DNA of 33,787 nucleotides from an uncultured Oscillospiraceae bacterium (GCA_949297385.1 CASFSP010000016.1:1-33787); one strand, 5' to 3'. Positions 1 to 7,545 are shown, numbered from the stretch's first letter. Numbers and translations: made by a program. The notes: generated by a model not told the origin, from the sequence alone.

Positions 1-107
1 AGAATAAGGCCGGGGTATTTACTGCGCATTTTTGACAAGAATACCTGCAATGTTACAACTGCCCGTAAAACCAAAACCAAAAAAACAATTCTGGGCCATA
101 TAATCAT
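1..107 (-). CDS. small membrane protein, N-terminal part, cut by window edge
   Basis: An open frame starts with ATG at 107 and runs off the left edge without a stop, giving 35 residues (MIIWPRIVFLVLVLRAV then ..LQVFLSKMRSKYPGLI). It overlaps the stop of the DUF2089 regulator as ATGA, so the two are translationally coupled. An AAGGAG-type site inside the end of the regulator gene sits about 10 bases upstream of this ATG. Residues 2 to about 24 are strongly hydrophobic and form one membrane helix, followed by a basic stretch (SKMRSK). The family cannot be named from 35 residues. A small membrane protein cotranscribed with a DUF2089 regulator is a plausible target of that regulator, which is inference. 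Confidence 0.7.
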   Translation of the reverse strand, partial: MIIWPRIVFLVLVLRAVVTLQVFLSKMRSKYPGLI

Positions 108-409
108 AGATCTTTATCTCCTTTTGACTTTTTGTACTGCTCTATCAGCACCTTGGCGGTGTCAAAATCCAGCCTGTCATCCAGCGCCATGTTTTTTATC
201 AGCGATATATAGCTGTCAGTTTCCTGCTGCCGGGCGGCATTTATCTTCTGTATTATCCTGTCCAGCCTGAGCCTTACAGTAGGATAAGTCACAGAATACT
301 GCCGAGCCACAGCTTTCAGTGAACCGGATTCCAGCACAAATCTTCTGATAAATTCCATATCTTCCCGCCCCAGGTTTTCCATCCACCGGGGCATCGGTGA
401 CAAAGCCAT
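104..409 (-). CDS. DUF2089 family helix-turn-helix regulator (short form)
   Basis: The 101-residue protein matches the C-terminal DUF2089 domain: an acidic LGREDMEFIRRFVLESGSLK segment followed by a recognition-helix-like YPTVRLRLDRII. Longer DUF2089 proteins carry an N-terminal zinc-ribbon that is absent here, and this start (ATG at 409, AGGAG 8 bases upstream) leaves no room for one. The C-terminal 45 residues are charged and helical. A TTGACT-17-TATATT promoter lies just upstream and is embedded in a perfect inverted repeat, which suggests autoregulation. The next gene downstream (start at 107) overlaps the stop codon. It probably binds DNA and controls its own operon; the signal is unknown. 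Confidence 0.85.
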   Translation of the reverse strand: MALSPMPRWMENLGREDMEFIRRFVLESGSLKAVARQYSVTYPTVRLRLDRIIQKINAARQQETDSYISLIKNMALDDRLDFDTAKVLIEQYKKSKGDKDL

Positions 410-423
410 TATTTCAACTCCTT

Positions 424-465
424 TTTAATAATATTAAATATAACATTTAATATTATTAAAGTCAA
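424..465 (-). promoter_or_regulatory. promoter with embedded perfect inverted repeat upstream of the DUF2089 gene
   Basis: On the minus strand, -35 TTGACT (460-465) and -10 TATATT (437-442) are 17 bases apart. A perfect 15-base inverted repeat, TTTAATAATATTAAA (424-438) and its complement (446-460), separated by 7 bases, covers the spacer and the -10. Each arm is itself a 6-3-6 palindrome. A protein bound here would block RNA polymerase directly. The predicted transcript starts near 430, giving a leader of about 20 bases with AGGAG at 418-422. Confidence 0.75.
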
Positions 466-506
466 TATTAAAATCTATTTTTATATTGTTAAAGTTTATA
501 TTATTT

Positions 507-1667
507 TTAACCGTTAAAGCCGCTAACAATATCTTTTATTTTATCCTCATCGGCAGGCTGTGTTATAAAGCCCTGATACATGCCGGGCTTTCCGCCGCCT
601 TTTCCGCCCAGGACAGAAGAAATATGCCTTCCCAGCGCGTTGGTGTCATACTCTGTGGATATTATACATATCTTGCCGTTTTCTTCGCCGGAAAATGCAA
701 TGGCTGTGTTGCTTTTTTCTGACAGGAGCGTGGCCAGCTGTACGGCTGAACCGGCGTCCAGGCTGTCCTTTTTCACAACGCACAGACCATTTTCCGCCAC
801 AGCCTGCCGCGCCAGCATTTCCATCAGCTGTCTGTTGGCCCGGGCCAGCTGTGCTTTCAGTGCTTCTGTCTCTTTCAGCCTGGCGCGCAGGCTGTCCGTT
901 ATTTTTTCCACCGGGCTGGACAGTATATGGCTGATTTCATAGCAGTCATCATTGCGGTTTTTCAGGTATTCCACTGCGCGTTTTCCGCACAGGATATTTA
1001 TTCTGGTGCCGCCTTTGTACGCCGCAAAGGACAGGGCCGCAATTGGGCCGGCCCGGGCTGTGGTAGCCGTATGGGTACCGCAGCAGGCGCACACATCTGC
1101 CTGTCCGGCAGTAACTATCCTTATGGGGCCGGACAGCTCTTTTTTACTGCGGTAATCCATATCTTTTACATTTTCGGGGAAATCGGCCACAACAGGCTGA
1201 TTTTCCCACACACAGCGGTTACATTCATCCATAACCGTCTTTATGTCTTCCCTGGTCAGCGGCCCGTCAAAGTCCACCACCACATCTTTTTCGTTCATGT
1301 GAAAGCCCACATTATTATATCCGAACATGCTGTGGACAACACCGGAAAACATATGTTCGCCGGTGTGCTGCTGCATAAAGTCAAAGCGGCGCTCCCAGTC
1401 TATTTCTCCCTTTACCCGGGTTCCGGCCGGTATTGGCCTGTCGCAGTAATGTACTATCTGTCCGCCCTTTTCCCTGACATCACTTACTGTTGCTGTTTCT
1501 TCGCCGAAATACATCCGGCCGGTGTCATGGGGCTGTCCGCCGCCTTCGGGATAAAATGCCGTTCTGTCCAGTATTACTGCCCAGCCTTTTTTGTCCTCCC
1601 GGCAGCTTTGTACCGTGGCTGTGAAAGTTTTCATATACCGGTCATCATAATACAGTTTTTCACTCAT
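507..1667 (-). CDS. alanyl-tRNA editing protein, AlaX type with DHHA1 domain
   Basis: The product hydrolyses mischarged (Ser/Gly) tRNA-Ala in trans. It opens with an AlaRS-like second-additional-domain fold (ILDRTAFYPEGGGQPHDTG at about residues 33-51) and shows the zinc-binding HTGEH motif and the second CCGTH motif of the editing site. The C-terminal third is a coiled segment (KETEALKAQLARANRQLMEM) and a DHHA1 domain ending in GGKGGGKPGMYQG. I chose ATG at 1667, preceded by GTGGAG 8 bases upstream, over a GTG at 1676 that lies on the previous gene's stop. This gives 386 residues, normal for long-form AlaX. The upstream gene ends 5 bases away, so the two form an operon. No terminator is evident before the DUF2089 promoter. 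Confidence 0.92.
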   Translation of the reverse strand: MSEKLYYDDRYMKTFTATVQSCREDKKGWAVILDRTAFYPEGGGQPHDTGRMYFGEETATVSDVREKGGQIVHYCDRPIPAGTRVKGEIDWERRFDFMQQHTGEHMFSGVVHSMFGYNNVGFHMNEKDVVVDFDGPLTREDIKTVMDECNRCVWENQPVVADFPENVKDMDYRSKKELSGPIRIVTAGQADVCACCGTHTATTARAGPIAALSFAAYKGGTRINILCGKRAVEYLKNRNDDCYEISHILSSPVEKITDSLRARLKETEALKAQLARANRQLMEMLARQAVAENGLCVVKKDSLDAGSAVQLATLLSEKSNTAIAFSGEENGKICIISTEYDTNALGRHISSVLGGKGGGKPGMYQGFITQPADEDKIKDIVSGFNG

Positions 1668-1672
1668 ATTTT

Positions 1673-2410
1673 TCACTCCACTTCTATGTCGTCTCCCAGC
1701 GGATCTTCACCGCTGAATATCCTGCAATGGTTTACCAGTGTCAGCGCCGTCTGTTTCTCCCTTTCGTCCAGTTCGGCGTCATACTCGTCATCATTTTCCG
1801 CATTGTATATATTTGCAGATATTTTACATTTTGTAAATTTTTCATCAAACAGAACCTCGCAGCAGAAATTATAACTGCCATCGGTGAAATCTCCGTCGAA
1901 AAACTGCCGCCGCACCCGGCCGCTGACCGGTATCTGCCGAAGGTATCGGTTAAGATGGGTCTGCTTCATGACTATATCATCCTGCCCGTCCAGTACCCGG
2001 TACACAGACATGGCGGCCATTGCGTCGTAATCCGGCACAAAACCCTTTTTATTGCTTTTGCCGGTATAGGGCTTCAACAAATTTTCATCATACCGGTATT
2101 CCACCGCAAAATTCAGCCGGGTGACATCCTTTGCCCTGGTTTTGCCATTCTTTACAGACACCGATGTAACACCGGCGCTTTTTATCATCAGGCTGTCATC
2201 ATCCATAAAAGGTGCGATACCCACACAGTCGGCATAGTCCAGCATACCCAGTGTTTTGCCCTCCCGGTTTACGGTTATCTCCCAGGTATCCTCCCGGTCA
2301 TAAACACGCTCCAGCGTCAGCGGCTGTCCCGCAGAAAGCTTTTGCAGCGCCTTGGCTTCCAGGTCTGCCCCTTCGGCTGTTATTTTGTAATCAAATGTAC
2401 AATATTCCAT
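1673..2410 (-). CDS. conserved hypothetical protein with possible HIRAN-like N-terminal domain
   Basis: A soluble 245-residue protein. The first 60 residues (SAGQPLTLERVYDREDTWEI, then a kLGMLDY-like turn) recall the HIRAN pattern, in which LxxEPdNpyDpnAV is followed by GYl. The match is weak because the usual Asn-Pro-Asp core is not clear. The remainder has no motif I recognise and ends in a very acidic tail (EDPLGDDIEVE). Translation starts at ATG 2410 behind a GGGTGA site only 3 bases upstream. It is the first gene of a two-gene operon with the AlaX-type editing protein, whose start is 5 bases past this stop. The function is unknown; a link to tRNA quality control or stress is only suggested by the operon. 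Confidence 0.75.
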   Translation of the reverse strand: MEYCTFDYKITAEGADLEAKALQKLSAGQPLTLERVYDREDTWEITVNREGKTLGMLDYADCVGIAPFMDDDSLMIKSAGVTSVSVKNGKTRAKDVTRLNFAVEYRYDENLLKPYTGKSNKKGFVPDYDAMAAMSVYRVLDGQDDIVMKQTHLNRYLRQIPVSGRVRRQFFDGDFTDGSYNFCCEVLFDEKFTKCKISANIYNAENDDEYDAELDEREKQTALTLVNHCRIFSGEDPLGDDIEVE

Positions 2411-2438
2411 AATTCACCCACATTATATATAATAAAAT

Positions 2439-2467
2439 ATATTACCACTATAAACCTGTCTTTGCAA
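2439..2467 (-). promoter_or_regulatory. promoter for the HIRAN-like/AlaX operon
   Basis: On the minus strand, TTGCAA (2462-2467) and TAATAT (2439-2444) are 17 bases apart, placing the start of transcription about 25 bases before the ATG at 2410. Its -35 directly abuts the -35 of the divergent plus-strand promoter. Confidence 0.5.
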
Positions 2468-2496
2468 TTGAAAATCGGATTTGCTTGGTATATAAT
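2468..2496 (+). promoter_or_regulatory. promoter for the GNAT acetyltransferase
   Basis: TTGAAA (2468-2473) and a consensus TATAAT (2491-2496) are 17 bases apart. A GGAGG site at 2514-2518 precedes the ATG at 2527. Confidence 0.7.
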
Positions 2497-2526
2497 AAAG
2501 ATAAAATTTTAACGGAGGAAAAAGTT

Positions 2527-3354
2527 ATGGATTTCACTGTAAAAATTGCCGGCTACGGCGACCTGGCCGCGGCAGACGCTGTGGAAAGAGAAACAATGGG
2601 CGATTATGTTTATCTTTCCGATGCGTGGAACTATTTCAACAGTCTGGGCGGCGGGCTGGTATGCGTTTATGACGGCGAAAAAATGATAGGCATAGGCCGT
2701 TTTTCAGTGCTGCCCGACGGCAGCGGCTGGCTGGAAACACTGAGGGTTATCCCCTCCTATCAGCGCAAAGGTGCAGGCAAGGCCATCTACAAAAAATGGC
2801 TGGAAATTGCCAAAGAGCTGAAATGTCCGTCCATGGCCATGTTCACCGGCGTATCCAATGCGGCCAGCTCCGGCCTGGCAGAGCTTTACGGCCTGAAAAC
2901 AGTGGCCCGGCACAGGGGCTATCATCTGACAGACCTGTCCGGCGGCGACCCCCACGGTTTTAAACACACAACCTGGCAGAGGGCTGTGGAACTGATTATG
3001 GCCAAAAAAGGCGAATACAACGACTATATGACCTTCAACCGCACCTTCCACCACATCAACGAAGCCAACGCCAAGGCATTTTCCGACCAGGGCAAGGTGT
3101 TTGAAGACAAGGAAAGCGGCAGCTTTATCGTGTGCGGCGCCCGCTTCCAGCACCAGGTTACATTGCATATAGCCATGATGGGCGGCGACCTGGACAAATG
3201 CATTGACTTTGCAATCAACTACGCCAAGGCCCAGGGCCTGGAAAAAGTGTCCTGCACTTTCCGGCTGGAAAACGAAAAGCTGGAAAATGCGCTGAAAGCC
3301 CGTGGCTTCAAAGCAGAAAGCAGTGATCTTATAACCAAAGAGGTAAAATTCTGA
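2527..3354 (+). CDS. GNAT family N-acetyltransferase, probably two GNAT units
   Basis: The acyl-CoA binding core is visible in the first half: LETLRVIPSYQRKGAGKAIY (about residues 73-92), the beta4-alpha3 motif A with the RxGxG/A loop, followed by a beta5 region ending LYGLKTVARHRGYHL. The second half (from about residue 190) has a further GNAT-like ending, ENEKLENALKARGFKAES, so the 275 residues likely hold two GNAT-like domains, with only the first clearly keeping the CoA loop. The start at ATG 2527 is set by GGAGG 8 bases upstream; an in-frame start at 2485 lies upstream of the -10 box and is unlikely. It has its own promoter and terminator and is monocistronic. The substrate is unknown. 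Confidence 0.85.
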   Translation: MDFTVKIAGYGDLAAADAVERETMGDYVYLSDAWNYFNSLGGGLVCVYDGEKMIGIGRFSVLPDGSGWLETLRVIPSYQRKGAGKAIYKKWLEIAKELKCPSMAMFTGVSNAASSGLAELYGLKTVARHRGYHLTDLSGGDPHGFKHTTWQRAVELIMAKKGEYNDYMTFNRTFHHINEANAKAFSDQGKVFEDKESGSFIVCGARFQHQVTLHIAMMGGDLDKCIDFAINYAKAQGLEKVSCTFRLENEKLENALKARGFKAESSDLITKEVKF

Positions 3355-3380
3355 TATTCATAACAATTTGCAGACGAAAA

Positions 3381-3411
3381 GAAAACCGCCTTTCCGGGCG
3401 GTTTTCTTTTT
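3381..3411 (+). terminator. rho-independent terminator, probably bidirectional
   Basis: A 10-base-pair perfect stem GAAAACCGCC/GGCGGTTTTC (3381-3390 and 3397-3406) with a 6-base loop is followed by a T run. It ends the GNAT gene. The A-rich left flank would also let it stop minus-strand transcripts coming from the DUF401 gene. Confidence 0.85.
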
Positions 3412-3572
3412 CTGTGACAGTTATAATATCCGAATATTTGGCCGATTTTGCACTGAACAGCTATCCACAGCTGTTTTCCGAGCTATGCATCTTCTTGGAC
3501 GCCTTATCGGCGGGAGATTTTGCCCAAAACTGCAATATCATTTTACATAGGCAGTTATGATTTTGTATTCGC

Positions 3573-4775
3573 TCATATTATTACCAGTAAATTATAATAT
3601 ATTATCATAAATGCGGCAAATACAATGGATATCGGTATTGTGCGTTTTATCAGTTTCCCCAGCGGCACCTTATAGTATTCACTGCACACAACCAGACATA
3701 CATGGGTCGGCGACACCTGGCTTCCGGCGTGTATCATGCCCGCCATAAGCACCGCCAGCGGAACTCCGCCGGCCGGCATTGCAGCCACAGCCAAAGGTAT
3801 TGTAAGAGCTACTGCTCCGGAGGCCCCTGATATAACACAGGCAACAAATGCCATCAGCGCAAAAGCCCGCCAGGTAGGGATCGGAAGGCCAGACATTGCC
3901 CGGGGCAGTTTTTCCAGCACACCGGTGCAGGCAATAAATTCTTTAAGCACCAGAACGAGAAATGTATTAAGTATCAGCTTTTTCTCAAAGGCTGTAAAAA
4001 TCATTCTTTTTACATCTGCAAGTGAGAAGCGGTAAACAAATATACACCGGACTATAACAATTGCTACAGCAGGCACAACGCCCAGCTTACCAACAAGGAT
4101 AAGCGCAAGTATAGCCAGCAAGCTCCATAGATGCCTGAAAAGATTTATTGCATCCTTTGCTCTGCTTGCAGACGGCAGGGCATCCGGCGCTTTGGGAATT
4201 TTGCGTATATATACAAAATAAGGTATAAGCAGCAGTACGGCAAAAGGTATGGCCATAGCTATCAGGAATTTGCCTATCGGCACACCGCTCAGGGCGCACA
4301 GCAATATTATCGAAGAATATGTAGGCAGGCTGGATTCAGGGATATGCCTTATCCATGTAGTGACAAAAGCCTGCTGTTCTTTGTTGAGATAGCCTTCCGT
4401 GGCTTTTTCAATTATACCGGCACACAACAGCATCGCCGCGGCTGACGGAAGAAGCCCGATAAACAGCGCTGAACCCATGGCAGTTATGCGCCTGTTGTAA
4501 AACAGGCCGTTCAGGTCCTCGGCCGCCAGGCCTATCTGATTTCTTGCTTCAAGCATTCTCTGAAGATATGTTATCAGGTAAAGACTGACCAGGACTTGCA
4601 ATGATGACCAGTTTACAAACACATTGGATGTCCGCTGTACAGCAGATAAAACAGGTATTCTGTAAAGAATAACGGTTGCTGCAAGTCCGCCCAGAACTGC
4701 CTGCCATAAAGGTCTTTTTAAAGCCAAAAGCAGTATTATTACAAAAAATACTACCGCCAAAAAAATTATTTCCAT
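3573..4775 (-). CDS. DUF401 family integral membrane transporter
   Basis: A very hydrophobic 400-residue protein with about ten membrane helices, lacking a signal peptide. Family marks include the N-terminal repeat-like segment LALKRPLWQAVLGGLAATVI, the SLQVLVSLYLITYLQRMLE stretch, GLLPSAAAMLL and a late SQVSPTHVCLVVCSEYYKV hairpin, which resemble the DUF401 group related to GntP/Dcu-type carriers. I chose ATG 4775 because GGAGG lies 5 bases upstream; the in-frame TTG at 4787 would place the Shine-Dalgarno inside the gene. It is divergent from a nitrilase-family hydrolase across a 327-base spacer, so the transporter may import that enzyme's substrate. The substrate is unknown. Confidence 0.85.
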   Translation of the reverse strand: MEIIFLAVVFFVIILLLALKRPLWQAVLGGLAATVILYRIPVLSAVQRTSNVFVNWSSLQVLVSLYLITYLQRMLEARNQIGLAAEDLNGLFYNRRITAMGSALFIGLLPSAAAMLLCAGIIEKATEGYLNKEQQAFVTTWIRHIPESSLPTYSSIILLCALSGVPIGKFLIAMAIPFAVLLLIPYFVYIRKIPKAPDALPSASRAKDAINLFRHLWSLLAILALILVGKLGVVPAVAIVIVRCIFVYRFSLADVKRMIFTAFEKKLILNTFLVLVLKEFIACTGVLEKLPRAMSGLPIPTWRAFALMAFVACVISGASGAVALTIPLAVAAMPAGGVPLAVLMAGMIHAGSQVSPTHVCLVVCSEYYKVPLGKLIKRTIPISIVFAAFMIIYYNLLVII

Positions 4776-5102
4776 AATTACCTCCAATATTATTCCGGCG
4801 TACCGTGAATTAATCGCCTGTTCTGCCGCTTATTTTACGATACTTTCTATGATTTCACAAGTAGTTTGTAAATTAATAAGTTACTTATAATTTTAATAGT
4901 ATAAATTTCAATTTATAATTCACCCTATGGAAACCTTAACAAAAATATGGTAATATGGGAAATGAAAATTCTGTACAACTCAGATATAAGCCACTCCTAA
5001 TTACTGTATAAAACTCCGGAGTATGCCAGTATAATCAACAGTCACAATTTGCCGTATATTTACAAACACTGAGTTGCAGATGATTTTATTTAAAATTCAA
5101 CA
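4776..5102. other. AT-rich divergent intergenic region (DUF401 / nitrilase)
   Basis: No coding frame with a credible start. It holds the ribosome binding site of the permease (4781-4785) and a possible minus-strand promoter, TTGTGA (4855-4860), 17 bases, TAAAAT (4832-4837). A TATAAT at 5030-5035 points toward the nitrilase, but no -35 stands 16-18 bases before it. I found no riboswitch-like structure. Confidence 0.45.
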
Positions 5103-5117
5103 ATGAAAGAGCCAATG

Positions 5118-5885
5118 ATGAAAACAGGAATTTTACAGTTTGATGTTACTCACAACCCTGGTGAAAATATAAAACTTTTAAAATCTTATCTGGGCAAAAA
5201 CCGCTGCGAGCTTGTACTGCTGCCGGAACTGTCTATGTGCGGATACCTGTTCCAAAGCCGTAATCAGCTGATGGATATCTCCGAAAGCGTTCCTCAGGGG
5301 CCGTCAACCCGTGCAATGCTCAGGCTTTCAGCGGAACATTCCTGCACCATTGTTTTCGGTCTGGCTGAAAAAGAAAGCCAAAACATATACAACACCGCCG
5401 TAATCGTCAGCAAAGGCAGGTATATCGGCAGATACAGAAAGATACATCTTTCAGATTTTGAAAAGAAACTGTTCGACAGAGGAAAAGAAAACCCGGTTTT
5501 TGATGTTGACGGCATGAAAATAGGCGTTCAGATATGCTTTGACCTGTGGTTTCCGGAAATTTCAAGGGAACAGATTCGCAATGGAGCAGATATCCTGCTG
5601 GTCCCGGCAAACTTCGGCGGCCGGACCACATATCATATTTCAAAAATCCGAGCCATTGAAAACCTGACCCCGCTGGTGCTTTGCAACCGAACAGGGCACG
5701 AGTCCATTCCGGGTATGAATGCAGATTTCCTGGGCAAAAGCTCTGCGGTTGATTCCCGGGGAAACAGGATCTGCACATTGTCAGAAGGCCACGAAGATTT
5801 TCGGGTATGTGACATAAGTTTATGCAAAAAGAAATCCAATGTTATATGCAGCGACTTTGAAAGGGAAATAAAGCTACATTATTGA
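5118..5885 (+). CDS. nitrilase superfamily carbon-nitrogen hydrolase
   Basis: The enzyme hydrolyses a C-N bond of an amide, nitrile or carbamoyl compound. All three catalytic elements are present: Glu in LLPELSMCGY, Lys in YRKIHLSDFE, and Cys in GVQICFDLWFPE, followed by ADILLVPANFGG. About 255 residues is the size of a single-domain aliphatic amidase, omega-amidase or carbamoylputrescine-type enzyme. The start is uncertain: ATGs at 5103, 5115 and 5118 are in frame, and I prefer 5118 because the weak AAAGAG at 5106-5111 sits 6 bases upstream and family members begin close to this point. The divergent DUF401 permease suggests uptake of its substrate. The exact substrate cannot be read from sequence. 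Confidence 0.9.
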   Translation: MKTGILQFDVTHNPGENIKLLKSYLGKNRCELVLLPELSMCGYLFQSRNQLMDISESVPQGPSTRAMLRLSAEHSCTIVFGLAEKESQNIYNTAVIVSKGRYIGRYRKIHLSDFEKKLFDRGKENPVFDVDGMKIGVQICFDLWFPEISREQIRNGADILLVPANFGGRTTYHISKIRAIENLTPLVLCNRTGHESIPGMNADFLGKSSAVDSRGNRICTLSEGHEDFRVCDISLCKKKSNVICSDFEREIKLHY

Positions 5886-6006
5886 TTTTATTGCACCCTT
5901 CTGCCATATTCTCAATCTGCAAGATTGCACAAAAACAGGCTTCAAACAACAGCGCACCAAAGTTTCAAAAGGATATATCAGGGGCAAAATAGTTTTAAAA
6001 CATTAT

Positions 6007-6038
6007 AAAAGGACACCGCTGGCTGCGGTGTCCTTTTT
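6007..6038. terminator. bidirectional terminator between nitrilase and Rrf2 genes
   Basis: A 13-base-pair perfect stem AAAAGGACACCGC/GCGGTGTCCTTTT with a 5-base loop has T-rich 3' ends on both strands. It separates two convergent genes. Confidence 0.9.
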
Positions 6039-6040
6039 GA

Positions 6041-6457
6041 TTATTTGTTTCTTTTTATTTTGCCCCGGGCCAGATCTTCCAGAGTTATGTTGCTCAGATA
6101 TGTGTATATGACATCCTGCAAATTGGCCCACAATGTTACAGTCAGACAATTTTCTGCATTTTCGCAGCCATTGCTGTCTTTAAGACATGATACCGGTGCC
6201 AGATCTCCTTCGCTGGCTGTCATTATCTCTGCCACCGTATATTCCCGCGGAGATTTTGTCAGGGTGTATCCGCCGTTTTTGCCCCTGGTGGATTTTACCA
6301 GGCCGTTTTTTGCAAGGCCGGCCACTATGTTTTCAAGATATTTTTCGGAAATACTCTGCCTTTCTGCTATCACAGCCAGCGGTATCAGCCGGCCGTCCCG
6401 ATGTTGAGCCAGATCCACCATCACCCTCAGTGCATATCGCCCCTTTGTGGAAATCAT
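6041..6457 (-). CDS. Rrf2/IscR-like transcriptional regulator
   Basis: The N-terminus MISTKGRYALRVMVDLAQH and the winged-helix wing RGKNGGYTLTKSP are diagnostic of Rrf2. Three cysteines, C91, C98 and C104 with this start, match the spacing of the IscR [2Fe-2S] ligands almost exactly (one residue longer in the first gap), so an iron-sulfur or redox/NO sensor is likely. The start is decided by the promoter: -35 TTGAAC (6510-6515) and -10 TAAACT (6487-6492) put the transcript start near 6480, which rules out the GTG at 6496. ATG 6457 or 6460 lies just behind GGCGGAG. This gives 138 residues. No Fe-S biogenesis genes are adjacent, so the regulon is not evident here. Confidence 0.9.
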   Translation of the reverse strand: MISTKGRYALRVMVDLAQHRDGRLIPLAVIAERQSISEKYLENIVAGLAKNGLVKSTRGKNGGYTLTKSPREYTVAEIMTASEGDLAPVSCLKDSNGCENAENCLTVTLWANLQDVIYTYLSNITLEDLARGKIKRNK

Positions 6458-6486
6458 CATCTCCGCCACCCCCATTCGTTTTTTAC

Positions 6487-6515
6487 AGTTTACCACAAAG
6501 GCGGTTTTTGTTCAA
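6487..6515 (-). promoter_or_regulatory. promoter for the Rrf2 regulator
   Basis: Minus-strand TTGAAC (6510-6515) and TAAACT (6487-6492), spacing 17. It lies back to back with the EamA gene's -10 TATAAT at 6549-6554, so an autoregulating Rrf2 protein could affect both genes. Confidence 0.55.
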
Positions 6516-6592
6516 TATCTTCACCTTTTAATTTGCTTTTGCGTATGATATAATCATCTTGTGTGCTTCAAAAAAGAATATCAGGAGGATTT

Positions 6593-7471
6593 ATGAAAAA
6601 GCAAACAGCTATACTGTTACTTATCATTGTTACAATTATATGGGGCGGTGGTTTCGTTGCTATAAAGCAAGCTTTGGATTATGGCGTGTCCGCCGGACTG
6701 CTGAATATGATCAGGGGTCTTATTTTTTCTGTGCTTGTATTTGTCAGCTTTCCCAAAGCGGTGCTGAATATGTCCAGAGAACAGCTGAAAAACGGCCTGC
6801 TGGTGGGAACTTTCAACTTTCTGGGTTTTATATTGCAGGCGATAGGCGCGATATATACCACACCCTCCAATTCCTCCTTCCTTACCACTACTAATGTGGT
6901 TATGGTACCTTTCCTGGCGTGGGCGCTGTACAAAGTGCGCCCCAAAATGCGCAATCTGCTGGCCGTAGTCGTATGTATGTGCGGTATGGCAGTGCTTACA
7001 GGGGCACTGAACACCCGGTTTGTGCTTAATATCGGTGACCGGTACACCATAGCCGGAGCATTTTTCTTTGCGATGTCCATTGTTCTGCTGGCCAGACAGC
7101 CTGCCGGCGGTCATTTTGCCCGGGGGGCTTTCCTGCTGGGATTTACTCTGTTTGCCGGCAGCCGGATTTATGCCTTCGCCATAGAAGGTGTAAATATTGC
7201 CGCCTGTGACTGGAACAGAGCTATATGGCCAATACTCTATCTGGCTGTAGGTTCCAACTTTGTGGCGCAAAGCCTGCAAATAATAGCTCAAAAACATTTA
7301 AGCGCTTCCACCGCCAGCCTGGTTATGATGCTGGAAGGTGTTTTTGGCAGTGCTTTCAGCATTATGTTCGGCTATGAAAACTTTACGCTTAATCTTCTGG
7401 TCGGCGGCGCCCTTATCCTTTGCAGCCTGGTCCTCAGCGAAATTCAGATCGTCAAAAAGAAAAAACTGTGA
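6593..7471 (+). CDS. EamA/DMT family transporter
   Basis: A 292-residue membrane protein with ten predicted helices in two EamA repeats. The first starts LLIIVTIIWGGGFVAIKQAL, the signature WGxxF motif of drug/metabolite transporters. The second half ends with an MMLEGVFGSAFSIMFGYENF segment and a ..LVGGALILCSLVLSEI helix, with a lysine-rich C-terminus. Such proteins usually export metabolites or amino acids from the cytoplasm. The start at ATG 6593 is fixed by AGGAGG at 6583-6588. A consensus -10 TATAAT at 6549-6554 lies upstream, with no clear -35. The superoxide reductase gene follows after 74 bases but has its own promoter. Confidence 0.9.
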   Translation: MKKQTAILLLIIVTIIWGGGFVAIKQALDYGVSAGLLNMIRGLIFSVLVFVSFPKAVLNMSREQLKNGLLVGTFNFLGFILQAIGAIYTTPSNSSFLTTTNVVMVPFLAWALYKVRPKMRNLLAVVVCMCGMAVLTGALNTRFVLNIGDRYTIAGAFFFAMSIVLLARQPAGGHFARGAFLLGFTLFAGSRIYAFAIEGVNIAACDWNRAIWPILYLAVGSNFVAQSLQIIAQKHLSASTASLVMMLEGVFGSAFSIMFGYENFTLNLLVGGALILCSLVLSEIQIVKKKKL

Positions 7472-7487
7472 ATAAGTCACAGTTTCA

Positions 7488-7525
7488 TTGACATATAATC
7501 CTTAATGGTATATTATATCATTAAG
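7488..7525 (+). promoter_or_regulatory. strong promoter with inverted repeat before superoxide reductase
   Basis: Perfect -35 TTGACA (7488-7493) and TATTAT (7511-7516) are 17 bases apart. An inverted repeat CTTAATG (7501-7507) and CATTAAG (7519-7525), arms perfect and 11 bases apart, brackets the -10. This is a likely repressor site. It does not match the PerR or Fur consensus well. Confidence 0.65.
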
Positions 7526-7545
7526 AAAAACACGAGGTGACTATT

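Noticed and set aside
19-99. 26-codon minus-strand peptide starting at ATG 99
   Set aside because: The overlapping frame from ATG 107 has the better-spaced ribosome binding site and membrane-protein character; this one has neither.
3458-3478. Hairpin AACAGCT/AGCTGTT as terminator of the DUF401 gene
   Set aside because: No T run follows on the minus strand; the bidirectional hairpin at 3381-3411 is a better candidate.
5913-5927. CAATCT-GCA-AGATTG hairpin after the nitrilase gene
   Set aside because: Short stem without a T run; the stronger terminator at 6007-6038 follows.
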